From Prorocentrum cordatum (Eukaryota; Sar; Dinophyceae; Prorocentrales; Prorocentraceae): a DNA stretch of 64,000 nt. The notes beneath the pieces are model-generated. The model ran no database searches, was not told where the DNA came from, and saw only the letters and a program-made list of their open reading frames with translations. Location: the NCBI GenBank assembly GCA_963575745.1, contig CAUYUJ010020148.1:408501-472500 (forward strand), in the 5' to 3' direction. The translations under genes and the position numbers were made by a program. How positions within the stretch are numbered: the stretch's first letter is position 1; each line of letters opens with the position of its first letter. Positions 12,201 through 24,975 of the stretch are shown here, piece by piece.

Positions 12201-13315
12201 GGGGGCTCGTTAGGGTCAACTTCGATGGCGACCAACAGTTCCCACTGGTGGCTGGCGATACCGGCGTTCCTATTGCCGAATACTCCTTTGCCGAGATGCT
12301 TAGATAATGCTTCCGATCCACGCCTGGCAATAAGTTCGCGAACTTGGGCGCGCCGGCTCTCGTCGAGGCCAGCGAACTGCTGGGCCGAGCGACCGATGGG
12401 GGGGCCCGCGGAGAAGCGTCGCCACGTGCTACGGTCATCTCGAGGAGCGGCGAAGGCCTATCCGGCGCGACTGTCGAGGGTAGCGCCCGCATCACCGTTG
12501 AACCGAAGCGCAAAACGACGGGCGAGACCATCGCCTCCCAAGTCGCACTGATCACCCATAGCATAGCCAGCAACACGACGCCGAGGTGAGATCGCGTCAC
12601 GCACCAGGGGGGGAATATCCGCCCGTGCGGAGCCGCCGCAGGCTGGCGTGCACGCAGCTGCCGTCGGTGCAAGTGAGGCCCCCGTCCAAGGCCAAGTCGT
12701 CGATCCGCCCCACGCTCGGAGCGCAGGCGCGCACGCCCTCTAGCTCCCGCGCGGCGCTGCAGGCTCACATCCGGATCGGGCAGCGGCTATTGTGGTGTGG
12801 GGAAATCGCTCCTTCAAGCAGGATTGTTTGCGTGTTGGGAGGAGGGGGGTGGCATTTTTCCGCGGAGACAAGCATACCGCCACACAGCTGCAAGCTGCAC
12901 ACAAGCCTCATCAGCGAGATGAGCAGGCCAGCTCTCTCGCCCATCAACCCGCGTTGCGAACACAATCGCGCTGAAACCAAAACTGTGAGACAAACTCGGT
13001 ACGAGGAGATCGGAGGATGGGGGGAGGAACAACGTCTTGTGCCCGTTCGCGAAATTCAGCGCACGTATCCCGCCCATGCGAGCAGAACGGGCTGGCCGCC
13101 GCACTCGCCGCCCATCGCGCGCAGGCCCGCCGCCTTGCTCGCAGCCAGCACGAGGCTTTCTTGTACCCCTCAGGTCGTCGGCTCAGGGCCGCGTAGCACA
13201 GAGGGGCAGAAGAAACACGACGATGGGCAGAGGAGAACGAGGAGGGGAGGGGGAGGGAGAAGGAAGCGGATGAGGAGAATGAGAAGATGAGAAGGATGAC
13301 AAGGAGGGGCTCGAG
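12201..13315. other. Unassigned, possible 5' part of the LINE relic
   Basis: Upstream of the endonuclease relic on the minus strand. A hydrophobic stretch ('SHLGVVLLAMLWVISATWEA') is present near 12530-12600 but is not followed by a recognisable domain. Nothing else is identified. Confidence 0.3.
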
Positions 13316-13770
13316 GTGATGATGATGATGACGATGATGATGATGATGATGAGGGTGAGGATGATTATGATGATGTTGTTGATGGTGATGATGACGATGA
13401 TGATGCTGATGATGATGATGAGGATGATGATGCTGGTAATGATGAAGATGATGCTGATGATGATGCTGATGATGATGCTGATGGTGATGGTGGTGATGGT
13501 GACGATGCAAGTGGCGGTGAAACTGCTGATGATGCTGATGATGCTGATGATGCTGATGATGGTGATGCTGATGCTGCTGCTGAATACGATAATGGTGGTG
13601 GTGATGGTGATGCTGATGCTGATTGTGATGATGATGCTGATGAGGATGTTGATGACGGTGGTGGTGGTGGTGGTGATGATGATGATGCTGATGCTGATAA
13701 TAATAATGATGCTGCTGATAATGATGATGATGCTGATGATGATGTTGATGATGATGATGATGATGACGAT
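13316..13770. repeat. Degenerate GAT/TGA microsatellite
   Basis: About 450 bp of GATGATGCTGATGATG-type units with GTG and GCT variants. It reads as poly-His on the minus strand and poly-Met on the plus strand. Purine-rich GGA sequence flanks both sides. Confidence 0.95.
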
Positions 13771-14195
13771 AAGCGAGGCGGATGAGGGTGAAGAGGAGGA
13801 GGGGGAGAAGGTGGAAGAAGAGGAAAGACAACTTTGATGATGAGGGAGGGAAAGGAAGATGAGGAGGGAGGAACATGACCGATGAGTGAGGAGGACGAGG
13901 GAGGGTCTGAAGGAGGAGAAGGAGGACGAGATGGGGGAGGAGAAGGAATGATCATCGAGGATGCAGGTTTTGCAAGTTTTCGGACAACTTGGGCCTCCCT
14001 GGATACATAATTGGAGAAGAACCAGAATGAGGTGGGGGACGGAAAATAAGGGAGATGTGCCGAGGATCGAGATGTTGAAACGTCTTCGGCCTTTTATGGG
14101 CCCCTGAAGGTCTCTAGAGGCCCTTGCAGGAGGAGCAAGCAGGAGGTGGAAATGGCTTGCAGACGTGGAGCTGAGGACGAGGAGGGAGGAGGGGT
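13771..14195. other. Purine-rich flank, no gene seen
   Basis: GGAGGA-rich until about 13950, then unassigned sequence with GGCCC(C)TGA / CCCTTGCAGG motifs. Confidence 0.4.
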
Positions 14196-14400
14196 GGCTC
14201 CTCCTCCTCCTCCTCCTCCTGCTTCCTCCTCCTCCTCCTCCGCCTCCTCCTCCTCCGTTCTCTCCACTCTCTCACTCTCTGGCTCTCTCTCTCTCTCTCA
14301 CTCTGTAACGCGCTCTCTCTCTCTCTCTCGCTCTTTCTCTCCCTCCTCCTCCTGCTCCTCCTGCTGCCTTCCTCCTCCGCCCTCCTCCCCCTTGCTCCTC
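14196..14400. repeat. CTC and TC microsatellites
   Basis: CTC units (14199-14260), then CTCTCTCT runs (14285-14330), then CTC/CTG again to 14400. Confidence 0.9.
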
Positions 14401-14723
14401 CATCCCTCATCCTGCTCTTCGCGATTGTTCCTCTCGCGGCGGTCGCTGACGGCCCGCGCGGGCGAGCCCCTCAGCGCCACCGTCTTGCCCAGGAGCCCTC
14501 TGGAGTGGCCGGACCGCCGGCGCCGTGGTTGGCGTCTTTTTCCTCGATCTCGGCCTCCAGGGGCCGTCCTTGGGCCAGGGGGCCATCGGACGGCATCAGG
14601 AGAACCCCAGCTGTTGTTGGCGGCCGCTCGCATGCACTCATCGCTGAGGGCCAGGGAAGCGACGAGGAGAAGGACGAGGAGGCAGAGCGTCACCTGGGCG
14701 GAGTTCGCCTGGTTACTTGACAT
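14298..14723 (-). CDS. Candidate small secreted or signal-anchored protein (hypothetical)
   Basis: Starting at the ATG at 14723, the frame begins 'MSSNQANSAQ' and runs into a strong hydrophobic segment 'VTLCLLVLLLVASLALS', then 'DECMRAAANNSWGS'. This is the shape of a cleavable signal peptide or a signal anchor. The following 80 residues are Arg-, Gly- and Glu-rich and run into the reverse complement of the TC/CTC microsatellite, so the 3' end is doubtful. The frame is also open upstream of 14723 for 97 codons. The internal start is chosen because it puts the hydrophobic segment at the N-terminus. I recognise no family. A splice near 14600 is possible. Confidence 0.3.
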   Translation of the reverse strand: MSSNQANSAQVTLCLLVLLLVASLALSDECMRAAANNSWGSPDAVRWPPGPRTAPGGRDRGKRRQPRRRRSGHSRGLLGKTVALRGSPARAVSDRRERNNREEQDEGWRSKGEEGGGGRQQEEQEEEGEKERERERERVTE

Positions 14724-15430
14724 CGGGAGCCTCGGGAGCCTGCGGAACCCTCTCTTTGGTTTAGACGTCCACTGCGAGCCGTGCAGCTTTGGCAATCGAC
14801 AGGCTCGCCCGAGGGGAAAATTATGAGCGCGAGGCATCACCCACTCCCCCTCTTGCTCTGAAGGAGACGTTGCAGCACGACGACGATGAGGACGACGGCA
14901 AGGGGTGAGGACGCCGGCCGCACCAGGCACGGCCTCGTGCTGCCCCTTGCTCACATCGCGGCCCGGGCGGGCGCGCTTGAAGTGAACTTCCTGACTTGCT
15001 TCCCTAGGCGGCACGCCCGGGGGGGAAGTGAGAAGGGGCGGGCCTTCTCAGAAGGCTCGGAAGTTCCCCCGCCTTGGAATTGTCGTTGCCATCGCGCCTG
15101 ATCGTCTTCGCGCCGTCGGCGTGGACACTTCTTGTCCGGGCACTGGAGCGGGCAAGCTTGGAATCAACCTCCTGGCAACAACGCCGGCCACGCGCTTTCG
15201 AGAAAGACAGTGATCACGTTCGGAGGGGAACGGGTTGGTAAGATGCAGGGCACGACTGTGTGATAAACACATGCAACATACGCGATAATACGGACGGTCT
15301 GGCTCATTTCTCCCAGCCCCACCCTCCTCACACAATAATTCAGAAGAAGGAAAACCATAAACTTTTGGCAGTTCGCGCGGATTTCTCCGCGCCGACCGCC
15401 AACAGATATACGGTTATGGCATTTTCTCCT
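14724..15430. other. Unassigned, with one CTTCTCAGAAG hairpin motif
   Basis: At 15012-15075 GGGGGGAAGTGAGAAGG...GGGCCTTCTCAGAAGGC...GGAAGTTCCCCC matches the hairpin family also seen at 1860-1973 and 16900-17045. The rest is unassigned. Confidence 0.45.
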
Positions 15431-15439
15431 CGTCGAATC

Positions 15440-16134
15440 TCTCAATAGCACGAGGCCCTCCGCTTGCCAGACAGAAGAGCTCGTGGAGTCCCAACCCCGG
15501 ATGGCAGGGCGCCCGCAAGGCATGCAAAAGCCTCTCGGAGGAGCTCGATGGGCTCCTGGAGAAACTTCTGGAGAGTTTCCAGGCAGACGGGTCGGGAAAC
15601 GCTCAGAAAATGCCTCTCGTCGGGACCCGCTGCAAGTTCAGATAAATCGCGCTGGGGACTTTTCACCGAAGCCGGAACGAGCTCTGGGGCTACGTTGCGG
15701 TTCCGGCTTCTTAATCTGCAGCCCTTTGAGCTCTCCATGGAGCTATCTGGGAACATCTCTCAAGAATATGAGACCATCTGCCGGCCAACGCGCGTCATGA
15801 TGCTTGGGAGCGTGCTCTCCGTCACGGGCTTCGAGACCTGGCGCCCACGCGGCTTGGGGCCCTCAGAGGGCTCTGGGCCGAACGTCGTCCCATATTCGGC
15901 CTCGCTTTTCAGCGCGGGGGCGCGCTGTCCCTACGCACTGTGCTGCATGCGCGGCTGGACCTAGGACATCAATCATATCCTTCAAGGACATGAGACCCTC
16001 CGCTGGCCAAAATGATTAACATTCGAGGGTACCGGCCCTCAGGATGCACAAGAACATCCAGCAGACACGAAGAATTTCAGGGTACCCTCCCCGAAACGAC
16101 CTCGATCTTATACCTCGGTCCGACTATACTGGTG
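15440..16134 (+). repeat. Dispersed short element, one full and two partial copies
   Basis: A full copy at 15971-16134 begins ATATCCTTCAAGGACATGAG and ends GATCTTATACCTCGGTCCGAC. It matches, in reverse complement, 36485-36644. Heads of the same element (GAGACC.TCTGC.GGCCAA / GAGGCCCTCCGCTTGCCAGA) also occur near 15452 and 15768, so three heads lie in the same direction within 550 bp. No protein is encoded. Confidence 0.75.
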
Positions 16135-16899
16135 TGAGCAGCAGGAGCCCTCTCGGCAAGCCTGGTGCTCGGCATCGCTCGGACGTCCATTCCCCGTGCA
16201 TGTTTCGGCTTCGTGCGCGTTTTTTTTTGTCGCAAGATGGCCCACAAAGCTCCTCGATGGTCGTTGACGAGAAGAAGCGCGCACGTCCGCTTGATGCCAT
16301 GGGTGTGGGAACAAGGGTCTAGGACGAAAACGGAGAGAAGGGGTCGTACTGTCTGGGCAGAGGGATAAGCAAACACAAAATAGTCGTCGGCTTGGGTACG
16401 CAAAGGTGCACATTTGTTGCGATAAGCGCGAGGCAACATAGGAACCCTTAAACGCGGCCGGAGTGCATTCAGCCCCTCGGACACTGGCAGCCCTTTGTCC
16501 TATCGCCAAAACATCTAGTGCCAATCCTCTACGAAAAAAATTGAGAGAACGAGCTGCCTGCAATCACTCGGGCAATGCGGTGGCAGGCCAAGGAGCAGCC
16601 AGAGAGGGAGGCGAACCAGGCGGAGCAGGAGAGGAACAGAGAAGGTAGCACAACGGCAACATACACGCTCAAGCGTTGAGGTCGACGATGCAAGCCGCGG
16701 GGAAGGGCTGGCGGACGATGGCGAGCAGGAGCAGGAGAAAGAGGTTGGAAGGCGAGGCAGATGGGGCGGGAGCGAGGGCGGGAAGGGCGGCGCAGCCGGA
16801 CGGTTGGGAGAGGACGCGGAAGGCACTGGCAGAGGGTGAGCGGGCCGATACATACATGCTTTGCACCCTCCCCAACATCGGCAGCGAGCGAGAGGGGGA
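16135..16899. other. Unassigned
   Basis: No conserved frame. It includes a purine-rich section at about 16560-16800 whose open frames are unremarkable. Confidence 0.4.
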
Positions 16900-17045
16900 A
16901 GTGGGAAGGAGGAGGCCTTCTCAGAAGGCGGCGGGGCTTCTCAGAAGCCCTTGCGCCTTCTGAGAGGTTGTCTGCGTCTCCGGGGAAGGCTTAGAAAACT
17001 TTCAGAAGGCCGGACGACTTCCGAGCCTTCTGAAAAAGCCCGCCT
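16900..17045. repeat. CTTCTCAGAAGGC hairpin cluster downstream of the cyclophilin gene
   Basis: Repeated short palindromes: GGCCTTCTCAGAAGGC, GGCTTCTCAGAAGCC, GCGCCTTCTGAGAGG, CTTTCAGAAGGCC and GAGCCTTCTGAAAAAGC. Because the gene runs on the minus strand and stops at 17092, these hairpins lie just past its 3' end, probably in the 3' UTR or flank. A role in RNA processing is possible but unsupported. Confidence 0.65.
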
Positions 17046-17091
17046 CCTATCATTTCCTCCCCGGGCTCGCCGCCGACAGCCCCATGCACTC

Positions 17092-17724
17092 TCACGGCAA
17101 GCCGTTGATGGTGATCTTGTTCATCTTGATCGGCTCGATCGGATTATCATCTTTGGTCTTCACCTTGCTGATCGCCTCGACAATATCCATCCCGCTGGTG
17201 ATCTTGCCGAACACAGGGTGCTTCGATGCACCAGGTGAGAACCAATCCAAGTTTGAGTTATTAGCAACGTTGATGAACATCTGTGAACCACCAGAATTTT
17301 TCTGACCGGTGTTTGCCATGGACAGCGTACCAATTGCGTTTGTATCCTTGCTGATGTTCTCGTCCTTGATGCATCCACCGTTGAACCTCTTCTCCGTTGC
17401 TCCAGTCTTCAAATTCTTGTACGTACCATTCTCTGGACCACCAGTGCCGGCTCTGCTCGACTTGGGGTCCTTTGCGTGCGGGCATCCGAACTGGTTCATG
17501 AAGCCTGGGATGACGCGGTGAAAGTGAATGCCATCGTAGAAGCCCTTTTGACAGAGGTCGATGAAGTTAGAGGCCGTAATGGGAACACGGTCCAAGTAGA
17601 TCTCGGCCTCGAAGGAACCCATCGTCGTGTCAAACACTGCGGTGGGATTCGGCACCGCCTCGCCCTGCGCCCCCCTGCTGGAGCCTTCGGCGTCGGCAGC
17701 CGGCTTCGAACCACCGCAGCCCAT
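17092..17724 (-). CDS. Cyclophilin-type peptidyl-prolyl cis-trans isomerase
   Basis: Predicted 210-residue protein, a single uninterrupted exon. Cyclophilins catalyse cis-trans isomerisation of X-Pro bonds and act in protein folding. After a 40-residue N-terminal extension the domain runs from 'VFDTTMGSFEAEIYLDRVPI' through 'IHFHRVIPGFMNQFGC' (the conserved FHRVIPGFM segment with the catalytic Arg; Gln follows in the usual N/Q-G-x(D/C) region), 'GTLSMANTGQKNSGGSQMFI' (active-site SMAN...NSGGSQFFI equivalent, with Met-Phe for Phe-Phe) and 'HPVFGKITSGMDIVEAI'. An insertion 'CPHAKDPKSSRAGTGGPENG' resembles the divergent-loop type. The usual cyclosporin-contact Trp is not obvious in the corresponding loop, although 'LDWFSPGA' occurs earlier. 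The chosen start gives 'MGCGGSK', a strong signal for N-myristoylation at Gly2 with palmitoylation at Cys3, implying membrane attachment. The frame stays open for 95 more codons upstream, with a hydrophobic stretch (see findings). Confidence 0.93.
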   Translation of the reverse strand: MGCGGSKPAADAEGSSRGAQGEAVPNPTAVFDTTMGSFEAEIYLDRVPITASNFIDLCQKGFYDGIHFHRVIPGFMNQFGCPHAKDPKSSRAGTGGPENGTYKNLKTGATEKRFNGGCIKDENISKDTNAIGTLSMANTGQKNSGGSQMFINVANNSNLDWFSPGASKHPVFGKITSGMDIVEAISKVKTKDDNPIEPIKMNKITINGLP

Positions 17725-18530
17725 TGCGACGACTGCCAAACAGGCGAAGCGCAACTCTTCTGGAAGACGAGCGGGGCTACTATCTGCGCTGCACGGACTT
17801 CTTTGGCCACAGCGGCTGCGGACGAGGGGGCCGAGAAGGGCGGAGAGGAGGACAAGGGTAAGGAGGGAACGAGGAGCGGCAGCTCTAGGAGGGAGCAGGA
17901 TGAGAGGGTAGCCCCCCCAAAACTCGGATCTACCTGAAACCCTTCTTCTTCTTCTTCGAACTTCTCTTCGGATGTCTTTCTCCGTGAACCTTCTCTCGGC
18001 ACTTCCCATTTCAAACTCACGCTTGGACGCCTACTGTATCGAGCGGGGGGAGGAGGGAGAGCTGAGGTCGAACACTGGTTCTATCTGACGCTACGGCTCT
18101 CTTCAATCTTTATGTTTGATACAATCATGCGTCTGCCTGTGTTTTCCGATGTCTGGAAACGCGTATACGAGAGATTTCGCTATGGCGTCGGATAGTGATC
18201 GAGCATCGCATGAAACACCTCTGTTGGAGAGATCGCCAAACACCAAGCCCTTTGTAAGGCTGGCATGCGAAGTTCGGCAGTCCCCGCAGAACATCAAGGA
18301 AAACAGTGATACATCAAGAACACCCAGCGAAAAACAAGGAACGACATACACAACAATGTGTTTTCATTTGTTTTCACGTGCTTGCATTTACTCATCGATT
18401 CTTTCACAAGAATTCATTCCCAGCCGTGCTGTGGTGTTGGGTCCTCGTTTTGAGAGAGAGGGGGAGAGAGAGAGAGAGAGAGAGCGCCCCGCATCACATC
18501 TCCTCCTTATCCACCTGCTGCCACACTCCC
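17725..18530. other. 5' flank of the cyclophilin gene
   Basis: On the minus strand GGCAG lies 9 bases before the ATG, a possible splice acceptor (cis, or spliced-leader trans-splicing). I do not see a relict copy of the conserved dinoflagellate spliced-leader sequence. A GA microsatellite lies at 18455-18483. The rest is unassigned. Confidence 0.4.
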
Positions 18531-18534
18531 GCCT

Positions 18535-19488
<954 letters not shown>

Positions 19489-21445
19489 CCCGCTTCGGCA
19501 CACCCGTCACACGCTTCGTGGCCCCATGCGGAGCCCCACCTACGGTCCACTTGGCGCCGCCCGCATCACGCGACACCCCAGTATCGGCACACCCCTCAGA
19601 TGCTTCGTGGCCCCATAGGAAAACCCACTTACGGTCCCATTGGCACCGCCCGCATGCGGGCGCCGCCGCCGTTTCGGCACACCCCTCACACGGCTCGTGG
19701 CCCCATGGGGAGCTCCGCCTAAGGTCCACTTGGCGCCGCCGCAGGTGGGCGCCACCCCGTTTTCACCCCTGACACGTTCCGTGGCCACATAGAGGACCGA
19801 AGGCCCCAGTGGCGCGCCCGCGTGTGGGCGACACCCTTGTTTCGGCGCACCCCTCAAACGTTTCGTGGCCCCATGGGAAGTTCCACCGAAGGCACCAGTG
19901 GCACCGCCCGCATGTGGGCGCCACCCCGTTTCGGCACACCCCTCACACGCTTCGTTGCCACATAGGGAGGAGCTCCACCGAATGCCTCAATGGCGCCGCC
20001 CGCATGTGGGCGCCACCGCCGTTTCGGTACACCCCTCACACACTTCGTGGCCCCATTAGGAGTTCCACCCTCTCAAACGCTTCGCTGCCCCATAAGGAGG
20101 AGCCCCACCTACGGTCCCAGCGGCGCCGCCCCCATGTGGGCGCCACCCCGTTTCGGCACACCCCTCACACGCTTCGTTGCCCGGGGCTCCACCGAATGCC
20201 CCAATGGCGCCGCCCGCGTGTGGGCGCCACCGCCGTTTCGGCACACCCCTCACACGTTTCGTGGCCCCAATGGGCGCTCCACCGAAGGCCCCCATAGCGC
20301 CGCCCGCATGTGGGCGCCACCCCCGTTTCGGCACACCCATCCGCGTTTCGTTGCCCTATAGGGGGCTCCGCACAATGTCCCACTGGCGCCGCCCGCATGT
20401 GGGCGCTACACAATCTTGGCACACCCCTGACACGTTCCGTGGCCACATAGAGGACCGAAGGCCCCAGTGGCGCGCCTGCGTGTGGGCGACACCCTTGTTT
20501 CGGCGCACCCCTCAAACGTTTCGTGGCCCCATGGGAAGTTCCACCGAAGGCACCAGTGGCACCGCCCGCATATGGGCTCCACCCCGTTCCGGCACACCCC
20601 TCACACGCTTCGCTGCCACACAGGGAGGAGCTCCACCGAATGCCTCAATGGCGCCGCCCGCATGTGGGCGCCACCGCCGTTTCGGTACACCACTCACACA
20701 CTTCGTGGCCACATAGGGAGCTCCACCCCCTCACACGCTTCGCTGCCCCATAAGGAGGAGCCCCACCTACGGTCCCAGCGGCGCCGCCCGCATGTGGGCG
20801 CCATCCCCTTTTCGGTTCATCCCTCATACGGTTCGTGGCCCCATAGGGAGCCCCACCTACGGTCCCAGCGGCGCCGCCCGTATGTGGGCGCCACCCCCGT
20901 TTCGGCACACGTTTCGTGGCCCTACACGGGGGGCTCCACCTACGGTCCCAGCGGCGCCGCCCGCACGTGGGCGCTACACCGTCTTGTCACACCCCTGACA
21001 CGGTCCGTGGCCACATAGAGGGCTCAACCGAAGGCCCCAGTGGCGCCGCCCGCATGTTGGCGACACCCTTGTTTCGGCGCACCCCTCACACGTTCCGTGG
21101 TCCCAGTGGCGCCGCCCGCATGTGGGCGCCACCCCGTTTCGGCGCACCCCTCACACGTTTCGTTGCCCCATAGGGAGCTCCACCGAATGCCCCAATGGCG
21201 CCGCCCGCATGTGGGCGCCACTCCCGTTTCGGCACGCCCCTGACACGTTTCGTGGCCCTATACAGCGTTCCCAGTGTGCCCTAGTGGTGCCGCCCGCATG
21301 TGGGCGACACCCCTGTTTGGTTCCCCCCTCACACGCTTCGTGGCCTTATAAGGCGTTCCACGTGTGGCCTCAGTGGCGCAGCCCGCATGTGGGCGCCAGC
21401 CCTGTTTCGGCACACCCCTCACGCGCTTCGTGGCTCTGCAGCTCG
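19489..21445 (+). repeat. ~88-90-bp minisatellite, forward array
   Basis: About 20 units of GTTTCGGCACACCCCTCACACG...TTCGTGGCCCCATAGGGAGCTCCACC...GGCCCCAGTGGCGCCGCCCGCATGTGGGCGCCAC. A higher-order period exists: the variant block starting GACACGTTCCGTGGCCACATAGAG at 19771 recurs almost unchanged at 20429 (658 bp later) and again in modified form at about 20996. Long open frames exist because the unit lacks stops in several frames; none shows a known domain. Confidence 0.95.
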
Positions 21446-22085
21446 TACGGTCCGAGTGGCGCAGACGCATGTGGACGGGGCCACTGGGGCAGGAGGAGAT
21501 CCCTATGGGGCCACGAAACGTGTGATGGGTGTGCCAAACTGGGTGCGGCGGACGCATGTAGACGGTGCCGCTGTGGCCTTCGGTGGAGCTCCCTATGGGG
21601 CCACGAAACGTGTGAGGGGTGTGCCAAAATGGGTCTGGCGGACGCATGCGGACGGTGCCGTTGGGGCCTTGGGTGGAGCTCCCTTTGGGGCCACGAAGCG
21701 TCCAAGGGGTGTGCCGGAATGGATGTGGCCGACGCATGTGGACGGTGCCACTGGCGCCTTCGGTGTAGCTCCCTTCGGGGCCACGATGGGAGTGGGGGAC
21801 GCATGTGGGCGGTGCCACTGCGGCCTTCGGTGGAGCTCCGTATGGGACCACGACACGCGCGAGGGGTGTGCAGAGATGGGTGTGGCGGACGCATGTGGAC
21901 GGTGCCTCTGGGGCCTTCGGTGGAGCTCGCTATGGGGCCGCCGGCCGTGTGAGGGGTGTGCCGAAATGAGTGTGGCGGACGCATGTGGACGGTGCCTCTG
22001 GGGCATCCGGTGGGGCTCCCTATGGGGCCACGCTGCGAAACGTGTGGGAGGTATGCCAGAATGGGTGTGGCGGACGCATGTGGAT
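21446..22085 (-). repeat. Same minisatellite, inverted array
   Basis: From about 21450 the unit appears in reverse complement (CCCTATGGGGCCACGAAACGTGTG...GGTGTGCC...GGACGCATGTGGACGGTGCC...GCCTTCGGTGGAGCT), about seven units. Together with 19489-21445 it makes a 2.6-kb foldback-like satellite. The inverted-arm units carry GCGGACGCATGTGGACGG in place of CCGCCCGCATGTGGGCGCC, so the arms have diverged as groups. Confidence 0.92.
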
Positions 22086-23095
<1,010 letters not shown>

Positions 23096-23559
23096 AACCA
23101 ATTGCCCTAGCCAGCTCAACCTGCCAACCCGTCCAACCAGCCAGCCAGCCCACCCAGCCAACCCGCCACCTAGCCAACCCGTCAGCCAACCAGCCCAGCC
23201 GCCCGCCCTGTCATCCCGCCAACCAGCCGATCCCCTCCGCCTGCTCTCCGTGCCCAACCAGCCACCCTGCCAACCCGCTCTCCCCCGCCGCCTGCCCCCC
23301 GTCACCGCCGAAAGGGGGGGGGAAGTGTTTCTTACCAGCGAAAACTAGAGAACTAGCCCTCCCAGGGGCCGGCGGGACAGCGGGGAGGGGGTAAATCGCA
23401 CCGTACTCTGCAGGACTGGGAATGGCGGGGGGGGGCGCCCGGCACGGTTTTGGGCCTCAAGTGTGTAACTGTCGTCATGTTTCAACGTCCACCGCGCCCT
23501 CTTTCTCAATGGGAAGGCTCCCATCCTTGAATCTGTCGCCAATTTTGAGGCCCCGCGCG
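23096..23559. other. CCAGCCAGCC-type degenerate repeat and unassigned flank
   Basis: 23100-23290 is made of CCAACC/CCAGCC/CCCGCC words. No gene seen to 23559. Confidence 0.6.
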
Positions 23560-23905
23560 TGGCTTCTTAGAGAGCCGCCAAGAGGCCCCAGGAGGTCTCA
23601 GAAGGCATCAGGAAGCTCCAGGAGGCTTCAGGACGTCCCCGGAGGCCGTGGGAATCCTAAGGAGGCTCCAGGACGCTCCAGGAGGTCCCAGGATGCCCCG
23701 CGAGCTCCCACAAGGCCCCAGGAGGTCCCATCACGCTCCGGGCGTATCCTGAACGACCCAAAAGTTCCAGAACGCTGCGGACGCCCCTGGAGGGCTGAGG
23801 ATACCCTAGGAGAGCCCAGGAGGTTTCAAGAGGCCGCAGGAAGTCCCCAGAGGTTGCTATCCCAGGAGGCCCCCGGGATTACCAGGAGGCTCCATGAGGT
23901 CCCAT
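23560..23905 (+). repeat. Degenerate AGGAGGCCCCAGG tandem repeat
   Basis: Roughly 25-bp units of the type CCAGGAGGTCCCAGGATG / CTCCAGGACGCTCCAGG. Similar in style to the repeats at 26700-27250, 50040-53440 and (opposite direction) 58620-59220. A GGA-rich tract follows at 23925-24040. Confidence 0.7.
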
Positions 23906-24111
23906 GGTCCATCACACCCGAGGTAGGGAGGGGGAGGCGGAGGAGGAGGAGGAGGACGTGGAGGAGGAGGAGGAGAAGGAGGGCAAGGAAAAGGAAGAGG
24001 AGGATGAGGAGGAGGACGAGCATGATGAGGAAAGGATGAGCAGGGTGACAGCGTGACGCCCCAGCAAATACACTTGGTCCAATTGGTTTCTACCCCCGTG
24101 AGGGGCGCTAC

Positions 24112-24156
24112 ATGGTAGTAGTAGTCGTAGTAGTCGTAGTAGTCGTAGTAGTAGTA

Positions 24157-24203
<47 letters not shown>

Positions 24204-24249
24204 CGTCCTAGTAGTAGCAGCATCAGCAGTAGAAGTAGTAGTAGTAGTG

Positions 24250-24292
<43 letters not shown>

Positions 24293-24299
24293 CAGCAGC

Positions 24300-24335
<36 letters not shown>

Positions 24336-24339
24336 TGTT

Positions 24340-24372
<33 letters not shown>

Positions 24373-24430
24373 TAGTAGTAGTAGTATAGTAGTAGTCGTA
24401 GTAGTAGTAGTCGTAGTAGTAGTAGTAGTC

Positions 24431-24474
<44 letters not shown>

Positions 24475-24551
24475 TAGTAGTAGTAGTAGTAGTAGTACGA
24501 GTAGTAGTAGTAGTAGTAGCAGCAGCAGCAGTAGTAGTAGTAGTAGTAGTC

Positions 24552-24608
<57 letters not shown>

Positions 24609-24683
24609 CTAGTAGTGGTGGTGGTGGTGGTGGTGGTAGTAGTAGTAGCAGCAGTAGTAGTAGAAGTAGATGTAGTGGTAGTA

Positions 24684-24729
<46 letters not shown>

Positions 24730-24742
24730 CAGCAACAGTAGT
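24112..24742. repeat. Second AGT/TAG microsatellite
   Basis: About 630 bp of GTA units with GTC, GCA and GTG variants. The translation in every frame is simple poly-Val, Ser, Tyr or Leu. Confidence 0.96.
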
Positions 24743-24860
24743 AGACCCCCGGCGTCGTGTTTTCTCACGGCCTGGACCCTTGGAATTCTCGACCCCACCC
24801 GGGACAGGCTTTTCATCCCGAGTCGTTTTTGTTTTACGGCCCCGGGGCTTGGTAGGGGCT
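24743..24860 (-). repeat. Copy of a dispersed repeat (GACGTCGGGGGTCT family)
   Basis: AGACCCCCGGCGTCGTG...TTCTCGACCCCACCC...CTTTTCATCCCGAGTCGTTTTTG...ACGGCCCCGGGG matches the reverse complement of sequences at 60840-60939 and 63255-63380. No coding content. Confidence 0.65.
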
Positions 24861-24975
24861 CGCGGAGGCCGAAGGGGGCCGCAAACCTCCCGTCGCCATT
24901 TTTGTCACGAATCGAGGTGGTCTTGATCCGCTGTCTCCCCCCCCCCCGGGCGCGCCGTCCATTTGAGGCGTTCAG

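Noticed and set aside
17725-18130. Relict spliced-leader sequence upstream of cyclophilin
   Set aside because: Only CCGTAGC-like fragments are visible; the conserved 3' half was not found.
19489-22085. CRISPR-like regular repeats
   Set aside because: Units are directly adjacent with no unique spacers, and the genome is eukaryotic.
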